DNA of 64,000 nucleotides. Origin: Plectrocnemia conspersa (taxonomy: Eukaryota > Arthropoda > Insecta > Trichoptera > Polycentropodidae). Position 1 is the first letter of the stretch. The number at the start of each line of letters is the position of its first letter. The position numbers and the translations under genes were made by a program. The stretch spans positions 124,001 through 188,000 of the forward strand of contig VTFK01000442.1 of the NCBI GenBank assembly GCA_009617715.1, in the 5' to 3' direction. This document shows, in pieces, positions 12,621 through 25,682 of this stretch. Below the pieces are notes generated by a model. It made no database searches. It had not been told where the DNA came from and was given only the letters and a program-made list of their open reading frames with translations.

Positions 12621-14509
12621 ATCGATCAAAAATATAATTATTTAATAATTACCCATTCACGATATGAATAGAATAAACACTACTGATCATATGGGATTCA
12701 AATTCAGTTTTTTCAGTCTCTGACTTACATCGCTGGTCTATATATTAAGATCGCTCATAACGAATGGAGTTTTTAAACAAATCATCATATTCACAACCCT
12801 GATTCTTGCCAATAAAAAAACTACCCGTTATGAAATAATTAATATTGGATGAAATTTGATACTATTTTGGGGTTCATCAGTTCAAACGAGATTATTAACT
12901 GACCAAATTATCCGTTAGGTCCTCCCCGATTACCTGTACTGCTCAGTTTTTGTCCCAGGAATTGATGATCAGCCTTAATGTATATATGAAAATTACTTAT
13001 ACGTGTTTGCTTAATCTAAATTATATTTAGGCCGTATACTTTTAGACATATGCGATATTGCATAATTGTTTGTATAAGTATTTTAAGTAATCAGTTTTTC
13101 TCTTTTGCGTTTGCAAGGTCTTCTACGGCACATTCCAGCGCGAATTCAATAATATAATCAATCATCGTAGATGATGTCCTAGCATTGTTGAAACAATGGA
13201 ATGAATGTTGGTAAATTGATATAACAAACGGACAAGAAAAATAAATTGCTGGCTCAAACCCGATTGTTCAGGTTTCGTTTGTGTTAATCGATGAGTTTTG
13301 CGCAACACTTTAATACAGAACGTATTATAAATTTTGTGTAAATTATTTTAATTATGTAGCAAGTTAAATAAGTGTATTTAAAACAAATGTCCCAATCACA
13401 TTGAATTATACACAAGTAAAATTCTTAAGAAATTGGTCATTGAACTATAATTGTTTAACGTTTTCATTATTCATGTAAATTTTGAAACAATAGATAAAAT
13501 ATTAATTTTATTTCAAGTAAATTTAGTCATCTTATTATTTTCATTAGCTAACTAGTTGCAGCCGGGTGTTCTAACCATAACAGGATTTCTATTAAAATAA
13601 TTGATACGCGTCTACAGAACGTTGAATCAAACTCGAGTTAAATTTAAATAATATGAGTTGATTTCTTTAACAAAATGTTATATGACGTGTAAACAAGGCA
13701 TGACGTTAATAATTATTACTATTTTTAGGATAATAAACGCGTATTTTTTTCGTAATGCCTTTGCACATAGTAACGCTTGTACATTTTATTTTTCATTTAA
13801 GACATTGTTTTTTAAAAAAAAACAAAATCTTGAATATAGATTTATTATCGTAATTTTATTTTTGAAAATGAATGTAAATATTATTATTTAGAGCTAATCT
13901 AATTACTTAGAGTTTTGGTGTTAGTCTTTATTATTATAGTATTATTATGTAAAATGAGTATTTGAGGAACATATTCGTTCATTGTGTTGGCAAAAAAATA
14001 ATAATCAAGATTTTCTAAGTAAATATAATCTTACCATCGTATTTTACTGATTGATAAATAAAAGCCGATTTTTCCTGTTGTTTTAAAATGATAAGGTCGC
14101 TCGTATCATGTCTGCTTTAAATTTTAATAGAGGTCAATATAACTTAAAGAGAGCGGAAATAATAATATCATGCACTGTTAAAATACATATTTAAAAAAAA
14201 TATGTAAATGACTTCACCTAAGAACAGCATTAAAAATATGGATAATCGACTTTTTATAAGATTTTTGCTGATAACAATTATTTAAGATTAAAATATCACA
14301 TCTGATTACAAAATTAAAAAATGCTAAAAATATTATAAAACTGTTGCATTGTCCTAGTGCTTTTATATACATATATAGTAGAAAAGTGGCAGGTATTCAA
14401 CACAGGAAATCCGTAGTAGCTTAAAATGATCACCGCACTTACAACATGCACCATATGAGGCAGCGCTCTATTTTTCGTTTTTGAACAGTGAAGAGATGAA
14501 AACCAATGA

Positions 14510-14550
14510 AAGTTCAGTATTGTGATGCATGTATGTCTCTTCGGCAAATA
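14510..14550 (+). repeat. Short dispersed repeat S, copy 2
   Basis: AAGTTCAGTATTGTGATGCA followed by TGTATGTCTCTTCGGCAAATA. GTAGCTTAAAAT upstream (14416-14427) is also found upstream of copy 3. Confidence 0.45.
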
Positions 14551-15430
14551 TATGAATATAATATAATTACAATATAAGTTCGAGTAAACGAATTATTTAT
14601 ATGCGAGGGTGAATCAAATATTTTTTTTTATAAAATGTTAATTTCAATATAATAATTAATTTTACAAACATGCTATTATGTATAATACATGCTTACTGTT
14701 GTATTATTTGTTACATTAAAATGAATAACGTTGTAGCTACAATTTAAAATCTTTTACAATTTAAATAAATAATAAATAATAGATAAAGTGTTAATTTAAT
14801 TATAGATAGGCAAAGATCATGAAATAATGAAATTTGTTCTTATGCCTCAAAAGCAATGTGTGCTTCGGTATTTAATTGTTTTATTGTATTCTCTGAAACA
14901 TAAAATTAGTGGAAATCACGCGAAATATTTTAATATTATTTTCTGGTATAAATATGACAGTATTTATTGCCTAGAATGATTTTTTTTAAAGATTATTACA
15001 AAATGCTATATTATATATTATTTTTTAGCTTTATATTGAATAACTAACATATTATAAAAAAAAAGTATTATTGATGTTACTCCATTCCGAGCAAGCATAT
15101 GTTAAAATGCGTTTTAGATTTTATTGTTTGTGGTAAACGTTCTTTCTATGATATATCGTAGGGCCGCGATGGCAACACACCCTGTACAGCAAAGTAATAA
15201 AATGTGTTTAATAAATTTTAGCTTGGAGTCCAGCTGTAAGCCTAGATTTCCATTTTACGTTACTATCCTGCTTACTTTGGAGATGCGGTAGTAAAGCTAC
15301 GTTTCGTAAATATAATTGAATTTGTGGCTAATTTTCACTTTTTGGTAACAGTAGCTTAAAATTACCAAAATGGTTCAATTCTATCGTTTTTTTTAGTTAA
15401 TGACAACCGCTGAATTTTATTTATGAATGA

Positions 15431-15470
15431 AATTTAAGTATGGTGATGCTTGTATGTTTTTCTAGCAAAA
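15431..15470 (+). repeat. Short dispersed repeat S, copy 3
   Basis: AATTTAAGTATGGTGATGCT followed by TGTATGTTTTTCTAGCAAAA. It is the most divergent of the three copies. Confidence 0.4.
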
Positions 15471-17163
15471 ATACTAGTGGAATAGGAAGAATAGGAAACG
15501 AAATAGCGTCTTAATAAGTAAACGAAAATATCACGCAGTTCCACAAGTCCCTGCTAGGGGTCTTATCTCAACACCCAAACATATTAATTCAGTATTGAAA
15601 GAACGACTTATTGCTATATGTATATTTATCTGAGATATACAATGTCTAAAATGTTTCAAAGGTCTGTAGCATGTAGTGACATCTGAGTCTATTGTAGAAA
15701 TTAAAGGGATCGCGTAAGAAATTCGTTAAGATGAATCATGGATAAGCAAATCATTCTACAGTTTCACAACGTGTCCGACATCTGAATTGAAATGTCATTA
15801 CGTCAGTGTTACCAGAATGTCGTCTAGTTTTGTCTAAATAAATCGGTCTCCCGCAGGTGAATTTAATATTGATAGTAGATTTTATACACACTTTTACTTA
15901 CTGTTCGTTGATTTTTAACAGGTACGATAAAAGTTTGTGGTATTGATTCTAGATATCTAGTTTAAAAGGAACGTGTAACAAATACAGTTAAGTGGCAACT
16001 CGCTCCACAAGTTACTAGTCTCTTGTTTGACTTGTTTCCAAACAGCTGCATAAATGAAAGCTATTACTTTTTCGACTAAAACAGTTTCAAAGAGCAATTT
16101 ACCACACACACCGTTTGCATGCTGCGTTCCATTTATGGACTTTGTTCTGAACAATGGTACGAAAATATCTAGTGAAAAAGAAATTCAGCGTTTACAAACG
16201 CTCGTTCACCTATTTTAAGAAAATTACGCGATAACGTTGTGATAAGACGATGTTTGTAAAGTTGTAAAAATGGAACGTTAACAATACATCAATCGAAATG
16301 GTTACATTGAAAGTGAGCTAAAAATATAATAAAACGGTATGCAAATATTTATGAACTTATATTTGACGCACTAATGAGTTTAATCGAAAATATTTTTGTT
16401 TGACAAACTCTTTAAATCCGCTGCAAAACACGTTGTTTTGCAAAGTTAGATAAAATAATATGTACGTGCTGAATTTTATTGTTTTTTTTTTAATGTGAAT
16501 ATACGAGATAGATGCAAAACAAGTATCTTAGCTTGTCGTATCTAAATGTGTGCACAAGGGTAATTAAACGTATAATCGTGCTCAAAAATAATCTTAATGT
16601 GTATTGTTGAACATGATGTGTAAACGAATATTTATATTTAGAATGAAAGAAAATCTGTCAATGTTATTTTCTAATATCTCAAGGTAAACCTGTAGCAAGC
16701 AACAATAAATGCACATTTTTTATAAGAAAATTACTTCTTGATTATGAAAAAATATATAGCTAGTTATATAACATTTCTAAATATATGCAAAATTATTTTA
16801 TAAGTAGTTAGTTAACAGGTTAGATTATCGACTTTTAACATTTTTACGATATTGCATTATTTCGCTCCGGTTGATAAAATTACAACTTTCTAAAATATCA
16901 CGTCTTTTAATAAGTTTTAAAACACTTTTATTAAATTGATATTTCACTGGTTGTAGTTAAAAGATATTGTTAATGTATGTTTATTCATTACATTTATGAG
17001 CTTCTCAAAAATATTGATCTATTTAATAAACAGACTAAATAAAAATCATTAATCAATAATGACGTTATGTTTTATAAACTTAAGACAGTTTGTTATTATC
17101 TAATATATAAGTAGATCTATTAATAATATAAAAGTCAATCATTTTGCGCATTTAATTTTATAG

Positions 17164-17260
17164 ATACAAAGTTTTAAAGTCGAATTCGTGGTTTTCGGAC
17201 TACGTTCCGCTACTATCGTGTGTTCCAAGACGGAAGCGAAGTGGTAAAGTTCTGGCAAGT
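17164..17260 (+). CDS. Candidate internal exon, unidentified
   Basis: Ninety-seven bases of raised GC are bounded by a good acceptor (tttaattttatag) and a strong donor (GCAAGT|gtaagt). One frame is open throughout and reads from YKVLKSNSWFSDYVPLL to RKRSGKVLAS, starting with a one-base remnant and ending in phase 0. A second frame is open for most of the exon, so frame choice is uncertain. I recognise no family and find no partner exon nearby. It may be an exon of a long-intron gene or a chance combination. Confidence 0.27.
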
Positions 17261-20004
17261 GTAAGTCTTTGATTGGACTGGTGAAAATAAATTCTGTACG
17301 CCGTGTGTCGAGATTATGTACTATATTAGAGCTAAGAAAGGTCCTTTACTCTTCTTACTTTCGTTAGATTAATGAATAAATATTCATTAATTTTCATTAA
17401 ATATGAATATTATTCATGTCCATATTTCTCTTAGCTTTACAGAAGAGTGTAGACCACAAGAGTCGTGATTTTAAATTTAGACGAGTTTATCAGATCAAAA
17501 TTATTAAAAATAATATTTAATATTATAATCATACTTTTAATCAATCTCACGGATGAATTGTGTTGATTTATTAAAATCGTAATAAGGCGCATTTAGCTAT
17601 TACTGGTTATTAATAATATAACATTAAATGCATAATAAAAAACATAATTATTAATAAGAACGCAATTATTGAATGCAATCGAATAAATTAAAAGATTAAC
17701 TTAAAAATATGAAAATAAGTTTTTACTCTCTCCTGTAAAGATGATTTTTGTGACAATGGTTGTTCTCTAAATAAGGTCTTTAATTATGATAGATTGAGGA
17801 CAATGTTGTAATAAAATTTCAGCAATCTAGTTAAAAGAACCGAAAAATCTAATTAAAATTGCGGACTCTAGTGCAAATATTGCGCTGGATTTTATTCGTA
17901 AATATAATTATTTGCGTAGTTTATTAATTGGTACTAATACTCTCGCAGAGTAAAATATAAATGTATATTAAGCAGTTGATTTGTGAGCATTGCATATTTT
18001 TATGTTGACTGTTGATTAAGATCTAAAAAATATATTTAACAAAGAGCAATAGATCACATTAACTAGGCCGATCAATAAATGAGTGTCAGATAACTAACGA
18101 TCGTATGTACCGATAACTTAAAATAAAATAATCGGTGCATTCGAACTAGATGTTACTTCACTTTATTATAACTTCATGGTCAAGACCTTGCCAGGTCAGT
18201 GCACGTTTTTCCTCTACTCGAATAGTTTTATGTCGTGTTTGCATCAAAGATGTCACGCGAAGTTTGCGTGCATCATATTGGATCTGATTATGTGTCACTC
18301 GTTTAAAAAATCATATAGACATGTTATGTATGTCTATTAAAGGTATTCCCTTGACCGCCCTTGACGCCATCGTATGCACGAAGGTTATCCAGAAACCAGC
18401 TCTTATACTACGCACACCGCGCCGATGGGAAAACCTGTTGATGGTGCGATCATAGCAACCTTTCAATATCAATATCGATATGAAATAGGACGACGCAATC
18501 GAACCTATGATAAAAGCGTAGTGCATTAGAATGTCAAATCAAGATTCAAAGGAAAGAGTCGAGATTCTTATATTATAGATCGCGATCGCGGACTTACTGT
18601 AGCGCTCGTCATTATCGCAATTATGAAATTTGCATACAATCAACAATCGATTCAGTAATTTTTTAACGTGCTAATGTTTTATTTATGAGTAAGATTGTTT
18701 GCGTATAATACTATTTTAAAGGTTCACTTTTACGAAATTGAATAAGCAGTTCCATTCTGAAAACTGTTGAATATTCATTAATTTAAAAAAAAATACGGAA
18801 ACTTACATAATAATATTTTGAAAAATTATATAATACCAGTGTTCAATGAGCCGTGGGAAATTTTTCACAAGAAATGCTCATAAATAATAAGCAAAGATTA
18901 ACGAGATATTTGCCAGAAAGATAAGATTTATATGAAAAATCATTTTATTTTTTGGATTTTTCATTGATTACAACAATTTTACTTGTGAAAATAACTAAAA
19001 AATATTTTTTAATTGTATTTTTGTTTTTGATTATTATATATCAAGACACATAGGTATCATATCAACCTATATACAATTTTTAGATTCTTATTCAAAATTA
19101 AAAAAAAAATTGTTGTTAATATATAAAAACAACAATTTTTATTTATAGAAAAATTATATAAAAAAATATCAATTATATTTTAAAGCCTTAAACGTAGCTA
19201 TAAATAAATTAAATATGTAGGTACTATGTATCATAGCTTATCATTATCAATTATAAAAATATAAACATAATTGAAGAAAAAGTGGAAAACGATTAATTTT
19301 AACTATATAAATAATTTATTAAAATAAATTACACTTGTATGTAATTTTACTTGTAAATTTTGTCATTTTGTTTCTGTGGCAAAAATTGTTGTACGATTCT
19401 AAAGACTATGTTCTGATTTTAATGCGATAAAATTAATTTCTCATTGTATATATTATACATATATTATAGATATTATTTATATAGAAAATAAAGATAGTCA
19501 CGAAGCCTTATAAAATCGCATGTTCTAATCAAACGAAGCGACGGAATTTAGCATTGGAATAAAAATGGCAATTAGCTTTTCTATAAATACACAACCTTTA
19601 TGTATAACAATTTGTTTAATCTAAAATTAGTCAATAGATGTTCGATTTTTCATATTGTTTATTACCTAATATACACCAAGTGCATTATTCATTATGTACT
19701 TAATTGTATAATACGAAAGTTAAGGTAATTGTCATTTAATATTAATTTGCATCATTAAAAAAATTATAATAATACATATGTATTTTACATTAACGAAACA
19801 CCTATGCCACCTTATTCATGAATAAATATATTGTGAGCTACTTTTCTAGAGAACTAGTCGAAATTGTTATTCTATTATATTTTTTCACTTTCAAGAGTCA
19901 TTGGACATAAACAATGTCTAATGCATGATCATCACGTGCTATTAAATGTATACCTTGTGGTTGGTTATTCTATGAAAGGGATGCGTCGACAAATAGGTAT
20001 TGAC
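17261..20004. other. AT-rich stretch; small GC-richer segment at 18.32-18.53 kb
   Basis: Mostly AT-rich with no gene recognised. The segment 18321-18455 holds a 44-codon plus frame (contains KVIQKPALILRTPRRWENLL), and the opposite strand is open over 18311-18526. I cannot tell whether either is coding. Confidence 0.4.
19105..19140. repeat. Short perfect hairpin
   Basis: 13-base arms AAAAATTGTTGTT and AACAACAATTTTT flank a 10-base AT loop. Too AT-rich to call a structured RNA. Confidence 0.6.
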
Positions 20005-21116
20005 TAGAGTCTCCAATTACTCGAACCTTCAACTACTCTAGTATCGAATATTAAAATTTTAAAATACTCGAGTACTCGAGTACTTTCGAGTATTTAGCAA
20101 ATGTACCAAAATAGCTATTATTCATATTCGTGCACATATAAATAAATAAATAAAATACTTAGTATGTTAATTTTTACAATTATTTTAACTTCACGAACAT
20201 ACTTTTTTAAAAAACAATAATGCAAAAAGTGTCTCGAATTTAATATTACTGCTAACTTTTGGTTTTATTATTCCCGTTATGGAAAAAACCCTTTCCGTTG
20301 CTGTTGATGTTGGTCTTATTGTCATTAACGCGTTGGATAAGGCTTCTAATTTATATCTGTTCGCTTTTTTATAGATATAAAATTTTTTGAAACTCTTTTA
20401 TGTTCTCTTCTTTCATTTCCCTTCTCTGCTTTTCTCTTTTCCTTCGACTATTGACAAAATAGCATTTTGTAATTCTTCTTGAATAGATTTTTTTTCTTAA
20501 CAATATACAATATTCTACTCCTTCTGATTATTGCGAAGAATTTAAATCTATATCCTTCGAAGATATATTTGGGTGAATCCCTTTCACTCTAGAGCTAAAC
20601 GGTTCGCAAAGAACTGACTTTACTTTAAATGCCTTTAAAACACACAATTGTTTTGATTTATATTTTAAGCTGAGGGATCAGTATAAACAATTAACAACAC
20701 TTTACGCTACAACTGCATAGTCATAAAACCTAAAATTTTTTTTTTGATATTTCATATTGTTCATTGCCATAAATTAGATAAGTCGGGACTGTCGGACAGA
20801 AAACACAAAAGAAATTTCTCCGTCGTACCCACTAACATAGCCGACGACCGGAACTATGCAACTATGGTACTATGAAAAAATTATACCTGATAGTAACCGC
20901 TCTAACTCGGGACTTCAGGCATAAACGCCAAATAAAAGCAAGACGTTAACTTTTACCGGACCGAGTTAAAGTTATTTTTGTTTCTGAAATATTTCAAATT
21001 TTTTTAATTTCGAGTATTAATCGAGTAATTTTCAAAATACTCGATTATCAAGTACTTGAAAAATAGACAAAAATACTCGAGTATCGAGTACTCGATTACT
21101 CGAATTGGAGACTCTA
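20005..21116 (-). mobile_element. hAT deletion element, copy 2, intact ends and 8-base target duplication
   Basis: 1112 bases begin TAGAGTCTCCAATTACTCGA and end with the inverted counterpart ATTGGAGACTCTA. They are flanked by perfect 8-base duplications GTATTGAC at 19997-20004 and 21117-21124, the hallmark of hAT insertion. Subterminal zones carry repeated ACTCGAGTA motifs. The minus strand keeps a transposase C-terminal remnant with the dimerisation motif near 20290, broken by frameshifts, and stops at 20180-20182. With no catalytic domain it would need a transposase from elsewhere. Confidence 0.95.
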
Positions 21117-22681
21117 GTATTGACGTATTGCAGAATTGTTTGTTACAATGTATAGAAATATTGATTGATATGTTATTTGCTGCTGAATTCTGCGTTTTTC
21201 ATTTCAGTAAGTCAGGAAAATAATGGAAAACATAATCAAGTGGTTCATTTTATAGCTCCGACAGATGCTTAATGATACAATATGATAATTTATTTCTAAA
21301 CCTGCCTTATATATTAATCTTAAATAATTAAATGATTAAAATATACGAACCAATCAAATCGCAAAATCTAATTAAGAAAAGTATTAATTTTTTTTTAAAA
21401 CTTTGAGGATGTTCGCAAATCCTTAGCATAAATTGTCGATTATTTGAAATATAGAAAGCCAATGCGCATATCGACGTTTAGAAAGGAGCCAAGGCGGATT
21501 TATCCGGCTTTTTTGGGTCAGCTATCGTTCAACTCAAGAAATTTGGGTCGAGTTGTGTGTGATCGATTGTATATAACTTTTCAGCGTGTCGTTTCGACAC
21601 TGCTTCGTATGACCCATATCAATATTTGTCCTGACGCCGATAGTAAAAAAGAAGGCGTGATTTGTGGAAATCCATTCAACAGCGGATTTTACTAGTTTTA
21701 CGGTGACATACGCACAAAACCGGTATGAAGTGTTCTTCGTTTCATTAGTTATTAGTAGGTTGGTTCCTCAATGACTTTCATTAATAATTTCGAAACGAAC
21801 TCGTTGGACATCGATTGTTGAGTTAGTTTGAGCTTAATACTAATTTAAAAAAATATTCCTAAATACGAGTAATATATAGTTTGTCTCATTAAAAAAATCG
21901 AAAAAAACACTCGAGCGATATAATTTTTTACCGAACATTCTGCTGCGAATTTCTAGGTCGATGCATTTAAAAAATTATTAAATGTAAGCAGGTTTTAGCT
22001 GTTTTTTAGATTATAACAGTATTATAAAGATTTAGTGACAAGCTTTTCATAAAAAGTAATTTTCATTATTTTTGAATATGGTTGTCATCAAGCAATATGA
22101 AAGTTTATGTTAGTTGCAACATGTACATTTTACTCGATAAGATATTAGTCGAAGGAGAAGTTATCAGTGATTCAGTTTAATTTTTCTAATCCTTAAAATC
22201 AAGCTGATTATCACAGCAAAAACGAATCTTTAATGTTGGTAGGCTTAATGTGAAGTTAGTTGAGAAGCAATCGATAAAATATTTATTTAAAAAATCCCAT
22301 TGCTTTATATATATTTTTTTCTGCTTTTAAATGTTTTAATTTTCAGTTCACAATGACAATAAATAACAAGTATACAAATAAATTAATTCTTTATAAATAT
22401 ACTTATCATATTTTCTAGGTTAAGTTGCATTGAACCTTAACCTTCTACGGAATGATAATCTTAAGAGTTAATATTATTATCACGTTATTAATATAATAAT
22501 TAATAAATTTTATTTTACTGTATCATCTTTCTGTACCATATTTTATTCGCAATCATTAAAAATAAACTATGCAAATTAAAGGGCTGTTTAAAAAAATAAC
22601 TTATCTCATTGATAAAAGAATACATTATAAAAACAAACATGAGTATACATATCGTGAAAATTTAAAAATCGCTCATTCTAG
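21117..22681. other. AT-rich stretch with one anonymous frame
   Basis: A GC-richer patch at about 21440-21710 contains an 83-codon plus frame reading FRKEPRRIYPAFLGQLSFNS and later HINICPDADSKKEGVICGNP. It does not begin at an ATG (ATA at 21444 only) and has no domain I recognise. The remainder shows nothing. Confidence 0.35.
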
Positions 22682-23040
22682 AGTACTACGGTTGATCCAA
22701 TTTGGATCATCTGAACTGGGAATGGTAGTATAACTAAATTAAATCCATTGCGTGCACCACTGCCGTTACCGGTAGTAAAAGCCCTATGAGTCCAACCCTT
22801 CGGGTGGGCACCCAGCTTGTAACGGCCGGGTGAGCGGTTCCCTACCACCCGTAGTACTAAATATGTTATTGGAGATATATTAGTTTTTCTCCAGAGCGCT
22901 CAAGGAGACGGGCTCTTGGCATAGGATGATACGCGATTGCATAGGGTGTTTATGCTACCTCAGCCACAGCCTTTAGCCTCTAGCCTTAGTAGTGCCTCAC
23001 GCTCAGTCCGAGAAGTACCTTCCCCTCAAGGGTTTGGGAT
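22682..23040. repeat. GC-rich island, probable retroelement or SINE fragment
   Basis: About 360 bases much richer in GC than the flanks include CCAACCCTTCGGGTGGGCAC, AACGGCCGGGTGAGCGG and CCTCACGCTCAGTCCGAGAA. A perfect 10-base inverted repeat AGTACTACGG / CCGTAGTACT brackets positions 22682-22858. No long frame crosses it. The composition jump suggests a mobile element piece, such as a non-LTR 5' region, but I cannot assign a family. Confidence 0.4.
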
Positions 23041-23268
23041 TGAATATGTATTATATGCTGAAAAGTTGAAAGTTAAAAACAAAAAAATAAAAAGGTCTCA
23101 ATAAAATTTTTGAGAAAATATAAAAAATATATGGGATTCAAGCTTTAGTTATTATATCATTCGATTAGTTGAAATCGACGTTTGATAAATGATAAACGTG
23201 TTAAAAATATTCGTGACAGCATATACAATACCATAATATTGACGTTTGAAGTCTAACATTAATATTAA

Positions 23269-23500
23269 CAGCTTAACGACCGGTATTTATTTGCCGAACT
23301 TTGCTTGGTGGCCGGGCGATCTCACGGAAAAATGGCAAGCAATTATCTTTTTCAGTAAATTCCCTATAACTTGTAAACCAATTAAGATATTGTATTCAAA
23401 TTTAATATGTAGCTTCCTTATGATTTTTCGCATAAATACCTGTTAAGTACGTCATTTAATCAGTGTTTCTAAACCTGTGGGTCCAATTTGTTTGAAATAA
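23269..23500 (+). repeat. Left-end repeat of the piggyBac-like element, outer copy
   Basis: Begins CAGCTTAACGACCGGTATTT and shares blocks such as TTGGTGGCCGGG, AAATTCCCTATAACTTGTAA and GTGTTTCTAAA with the inner copy at 24203-24430. Confidence 0.85.
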
Positions 23501-23625
23501 TAGTTTCGAAAACAAATTTATATCATTGGCAAACATCTTACAAATACAAAGGAAGTGAGACTCTTCAATAGATTGGTATTAATTACCTGATTTTTTATCA
23601 CTTTTAAAATTTAAAAATAAAAATT

Positions 23626-23952
23626 TTGATTTGTTATTTCTGGGCCACCAGGTCTAACCATTTGTATGCCCATACTCACGAAATGAATTTACGGTACACT
23701 TCACTAAAAATATTTTGCTTATTGCACTTAAATAAATTAAAAGTAACATGTATGCTTTCAATATATTTTATATTCATCATTTTCATTCTTTCCATAATAA
23801 TAATTTGGTATTATATAGGTGATATAAACAAAAAACCAAACATAAATTCTCAGAACAGTTTCTTTCTAATTATATTGTATGCTTTGAGCGAAGGCCAACA
23901 CCCATTTCTAAAAGGTTCATTGTTGACAATTTACTACCTGCACTTGCGATAG
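23626..23952 (+). other. Anonymous frame between the two left-end repeats
   Basis: A 108-codon frame starts at a non-ATG codon with ICYFWATRSNHLYAHTHEM. It contains a hydrophobic stretch IYFIFIIFILSIIIIWYYIG and ends LKGSLLTIYYLHLR. Composition is driven by AT-rich DNA and I assign no function. Confidence 0.12.
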
Positions 23953-24202
23953 ATAGATTGGCTCTAATCTTAGGAAAGATATTTTCTACTTAATTTTGTA
24001 TTGGTTATTTACATGAAACACAAGTTAGATCAGCCCACAATATTCGCATACACTACAAGGTGTTTAGCAATTCACAAAAATATTATGATAATATTTTATT
24101 TAGGAAATTATTATTAAAAAAAGTAGTTTACGATTTTATCTAATGTTATTGTTAATTTATTATTCTTAATCTTATAACACATCTAAGCACTTTATTTTTT
24201 AC

Positions 24203-24430
24203 CAGCTTAACGCCCGGTGTTTTTTGCCGAACTTTCCTTGGTGGCCGGGAGATTTCGCGGAATAATAGCAAAAAATTACCTTTTTTAGTAAATTCCCTAT
24301 AACTTGTAAACCAAATAATATATTTTATCGAAATTTAATTTGTAGCTTCCTAATGATTTTTTGCATAAATATATTGTAATTACGTCATTTAACGAGTGTT
24401 TCTAAATATGTGGGCCGCATAATTAAGTGA
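24203..24430 (+). repeat. Left-end repeat of the piggyBac-like element, inner copy
   Basis: Begins CAGCTTAACGCCCGGTGTTT, one base different from the terminal repeat, and is not preceded by TTAA. It sits upstream of the putative transposase N-terminal frame, where a true left end would be expected, so the outer copy may derive from a second element. Confidence 0.8.
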
Positions 24431-24762
24431 TATAACGAAAAAAACTTGTTTACAAATATAATATTAAATATTTACTATAAATTACAATCAATGTTATTTT
24501 AAAAGGGTAAATCGCCACTACCTGTCCCGTCTTATCAGCTTACCTTGTGCATACCTTTTAAGAATTCATCTATTAGGGTATATGACACTTTTTTATGACA
24601 TTATGACACAGATAAAAAAATGCATTTTATAATCGAAGTAATGCAGTATATTTAGTGTCTTCTAAACTATCGGTCGAAACGTATCGCGAAAATTGCTCTT
24701 CTCTCTGTGATCTTTTGTGATTGTGATTTTGATTTAAAAAAATTATTTTCAATCACAGCAAA

Positions 24763-24930
24763 ATGGACGGAAGAAATTAAACCTTTTTGGAAAATTTTGA
24801 TGACGCGTTGTCCAACGCCTCCAGTGATTATGAACATAGTGATGTGTGCGAAAGTAATTTTAATTCAAGTGTACGTGAACATAGACCGCGTGTGACAAAT
24901 TTGCACTCATCCAGTTCATTTTCTTCATAA
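24763..24930 (+). pseudogene. Putative piggyBac transposase N-terminal fragment
   Basis: An ATG at 24763 is followed by MDGRN and an in-frame TAA at 24778. The same frame then continues as ENFDDALSNASSDYEHSD and REHRPRVTNLHSSSSF to a stop at 24928. Acidic Ser/Asp-rich N-termini are common in piggyBac transposases, and the position inside a piggyBac-like element supports the call. No catalytic Asp block is found downstream. Confidence 0.4.
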
Positions 24931-25612
24931 TGACAAATGTTTTTACACGTATCACTCAGTGTAATTATGAAAATAAATGTGTTCGAAACGGTTGTACGCA
25001 GAAAATGGACGCCAAAAAATTTAGTGAGTGCAAATTATTATTTATTATAAATGGATATTTTTTATAAATCGTTTATACAAAAAATTTTAGAAGCATTTAA
25101 ATATACACGTTATTAATTTAATTGTCACATTTTTATGCTAATGTATTGTTCAAAAAAAATCGTGCACTAATCAACGTTGTCAAATTTCAAAAATTTCTTT
25201 AATGATTATTTAACTATTTTTGTAAATACGCAATTCTCTGTTTTTATTATTATTAACTAACTTTTACTATAAATTATCACTTATTAATAACAACAACAAT
25301 AAATAAAAATATAATATTCCACAATGCAAAAAATATGGTCACTGTAAGTGGGAGCGGCTTGGAGAACCGTTACCAAACAACACACTAGCCCAAAAATATT
25401 AGAATATAACAAACTAAAATAGGCGACGACTCGTTGCATTGCGACGCAGTGGGATAAAACGTTTCTTTTTATGAAAAATTAAAGTAAAATATAATTTATT
25501 TTATATTTTATATTAGGTAGAAATAGTATACTACCATCTCGCATTATAATATAGGGGTAAACTGTATTGTGTCATAGTGTATTTTTAATAAAAGAAGACG
25601 CATAACGCAGGA

Positions 25613-25682
25613 CGCATGGGCGAGTCCTCGGCCGCTACAGAAGGTACTCTCAGGACTCGTGGGTGAGTCTTCGGTCGTTAAG
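25613..25682 (+). repeat. Duplicated subterminal motif at the right end
   Basis: Two related units, CATGGGCGAGTCCTCGGCCG at 25615-25634 and CGTGGGTGAGTCTTCGGTCG at 25658-25677, lie next to the right terminus. Such repeats are plausible transposase binding sites. Confidence 0.75.

Larger units (their letters stand above)
12621..17163. other. AT-rich stretch without recognised gene
   Basis: About 4.5 kb contains only short chance frames and copies 2 and 3 of short repeat S. A segment at 15160-15330 is slightly richer in GC but has no convincing frame. Confidence 0.5.

Noticed and set aside
18311..18526. Opposing frames in a GC-richer patch (44 codons plus, 71 codons minus).
   Set aside because: Both strands open, no splice structure, no domain; not enough to call a gene.
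21444..21695. 83-codon plus frame with basic composition.
   Set aside because: No ATG start (begins at ATA), no splice borders, no recognised domain.
23626..23952. Hydrophobic 108-codon frame inside the piggyBac-like element as a membrane protein.
   Set aside because: Ile/Phe/Leu-rich text is expected from AT-rich non-coding DNA; no ATG start and the position is between repeated ends.
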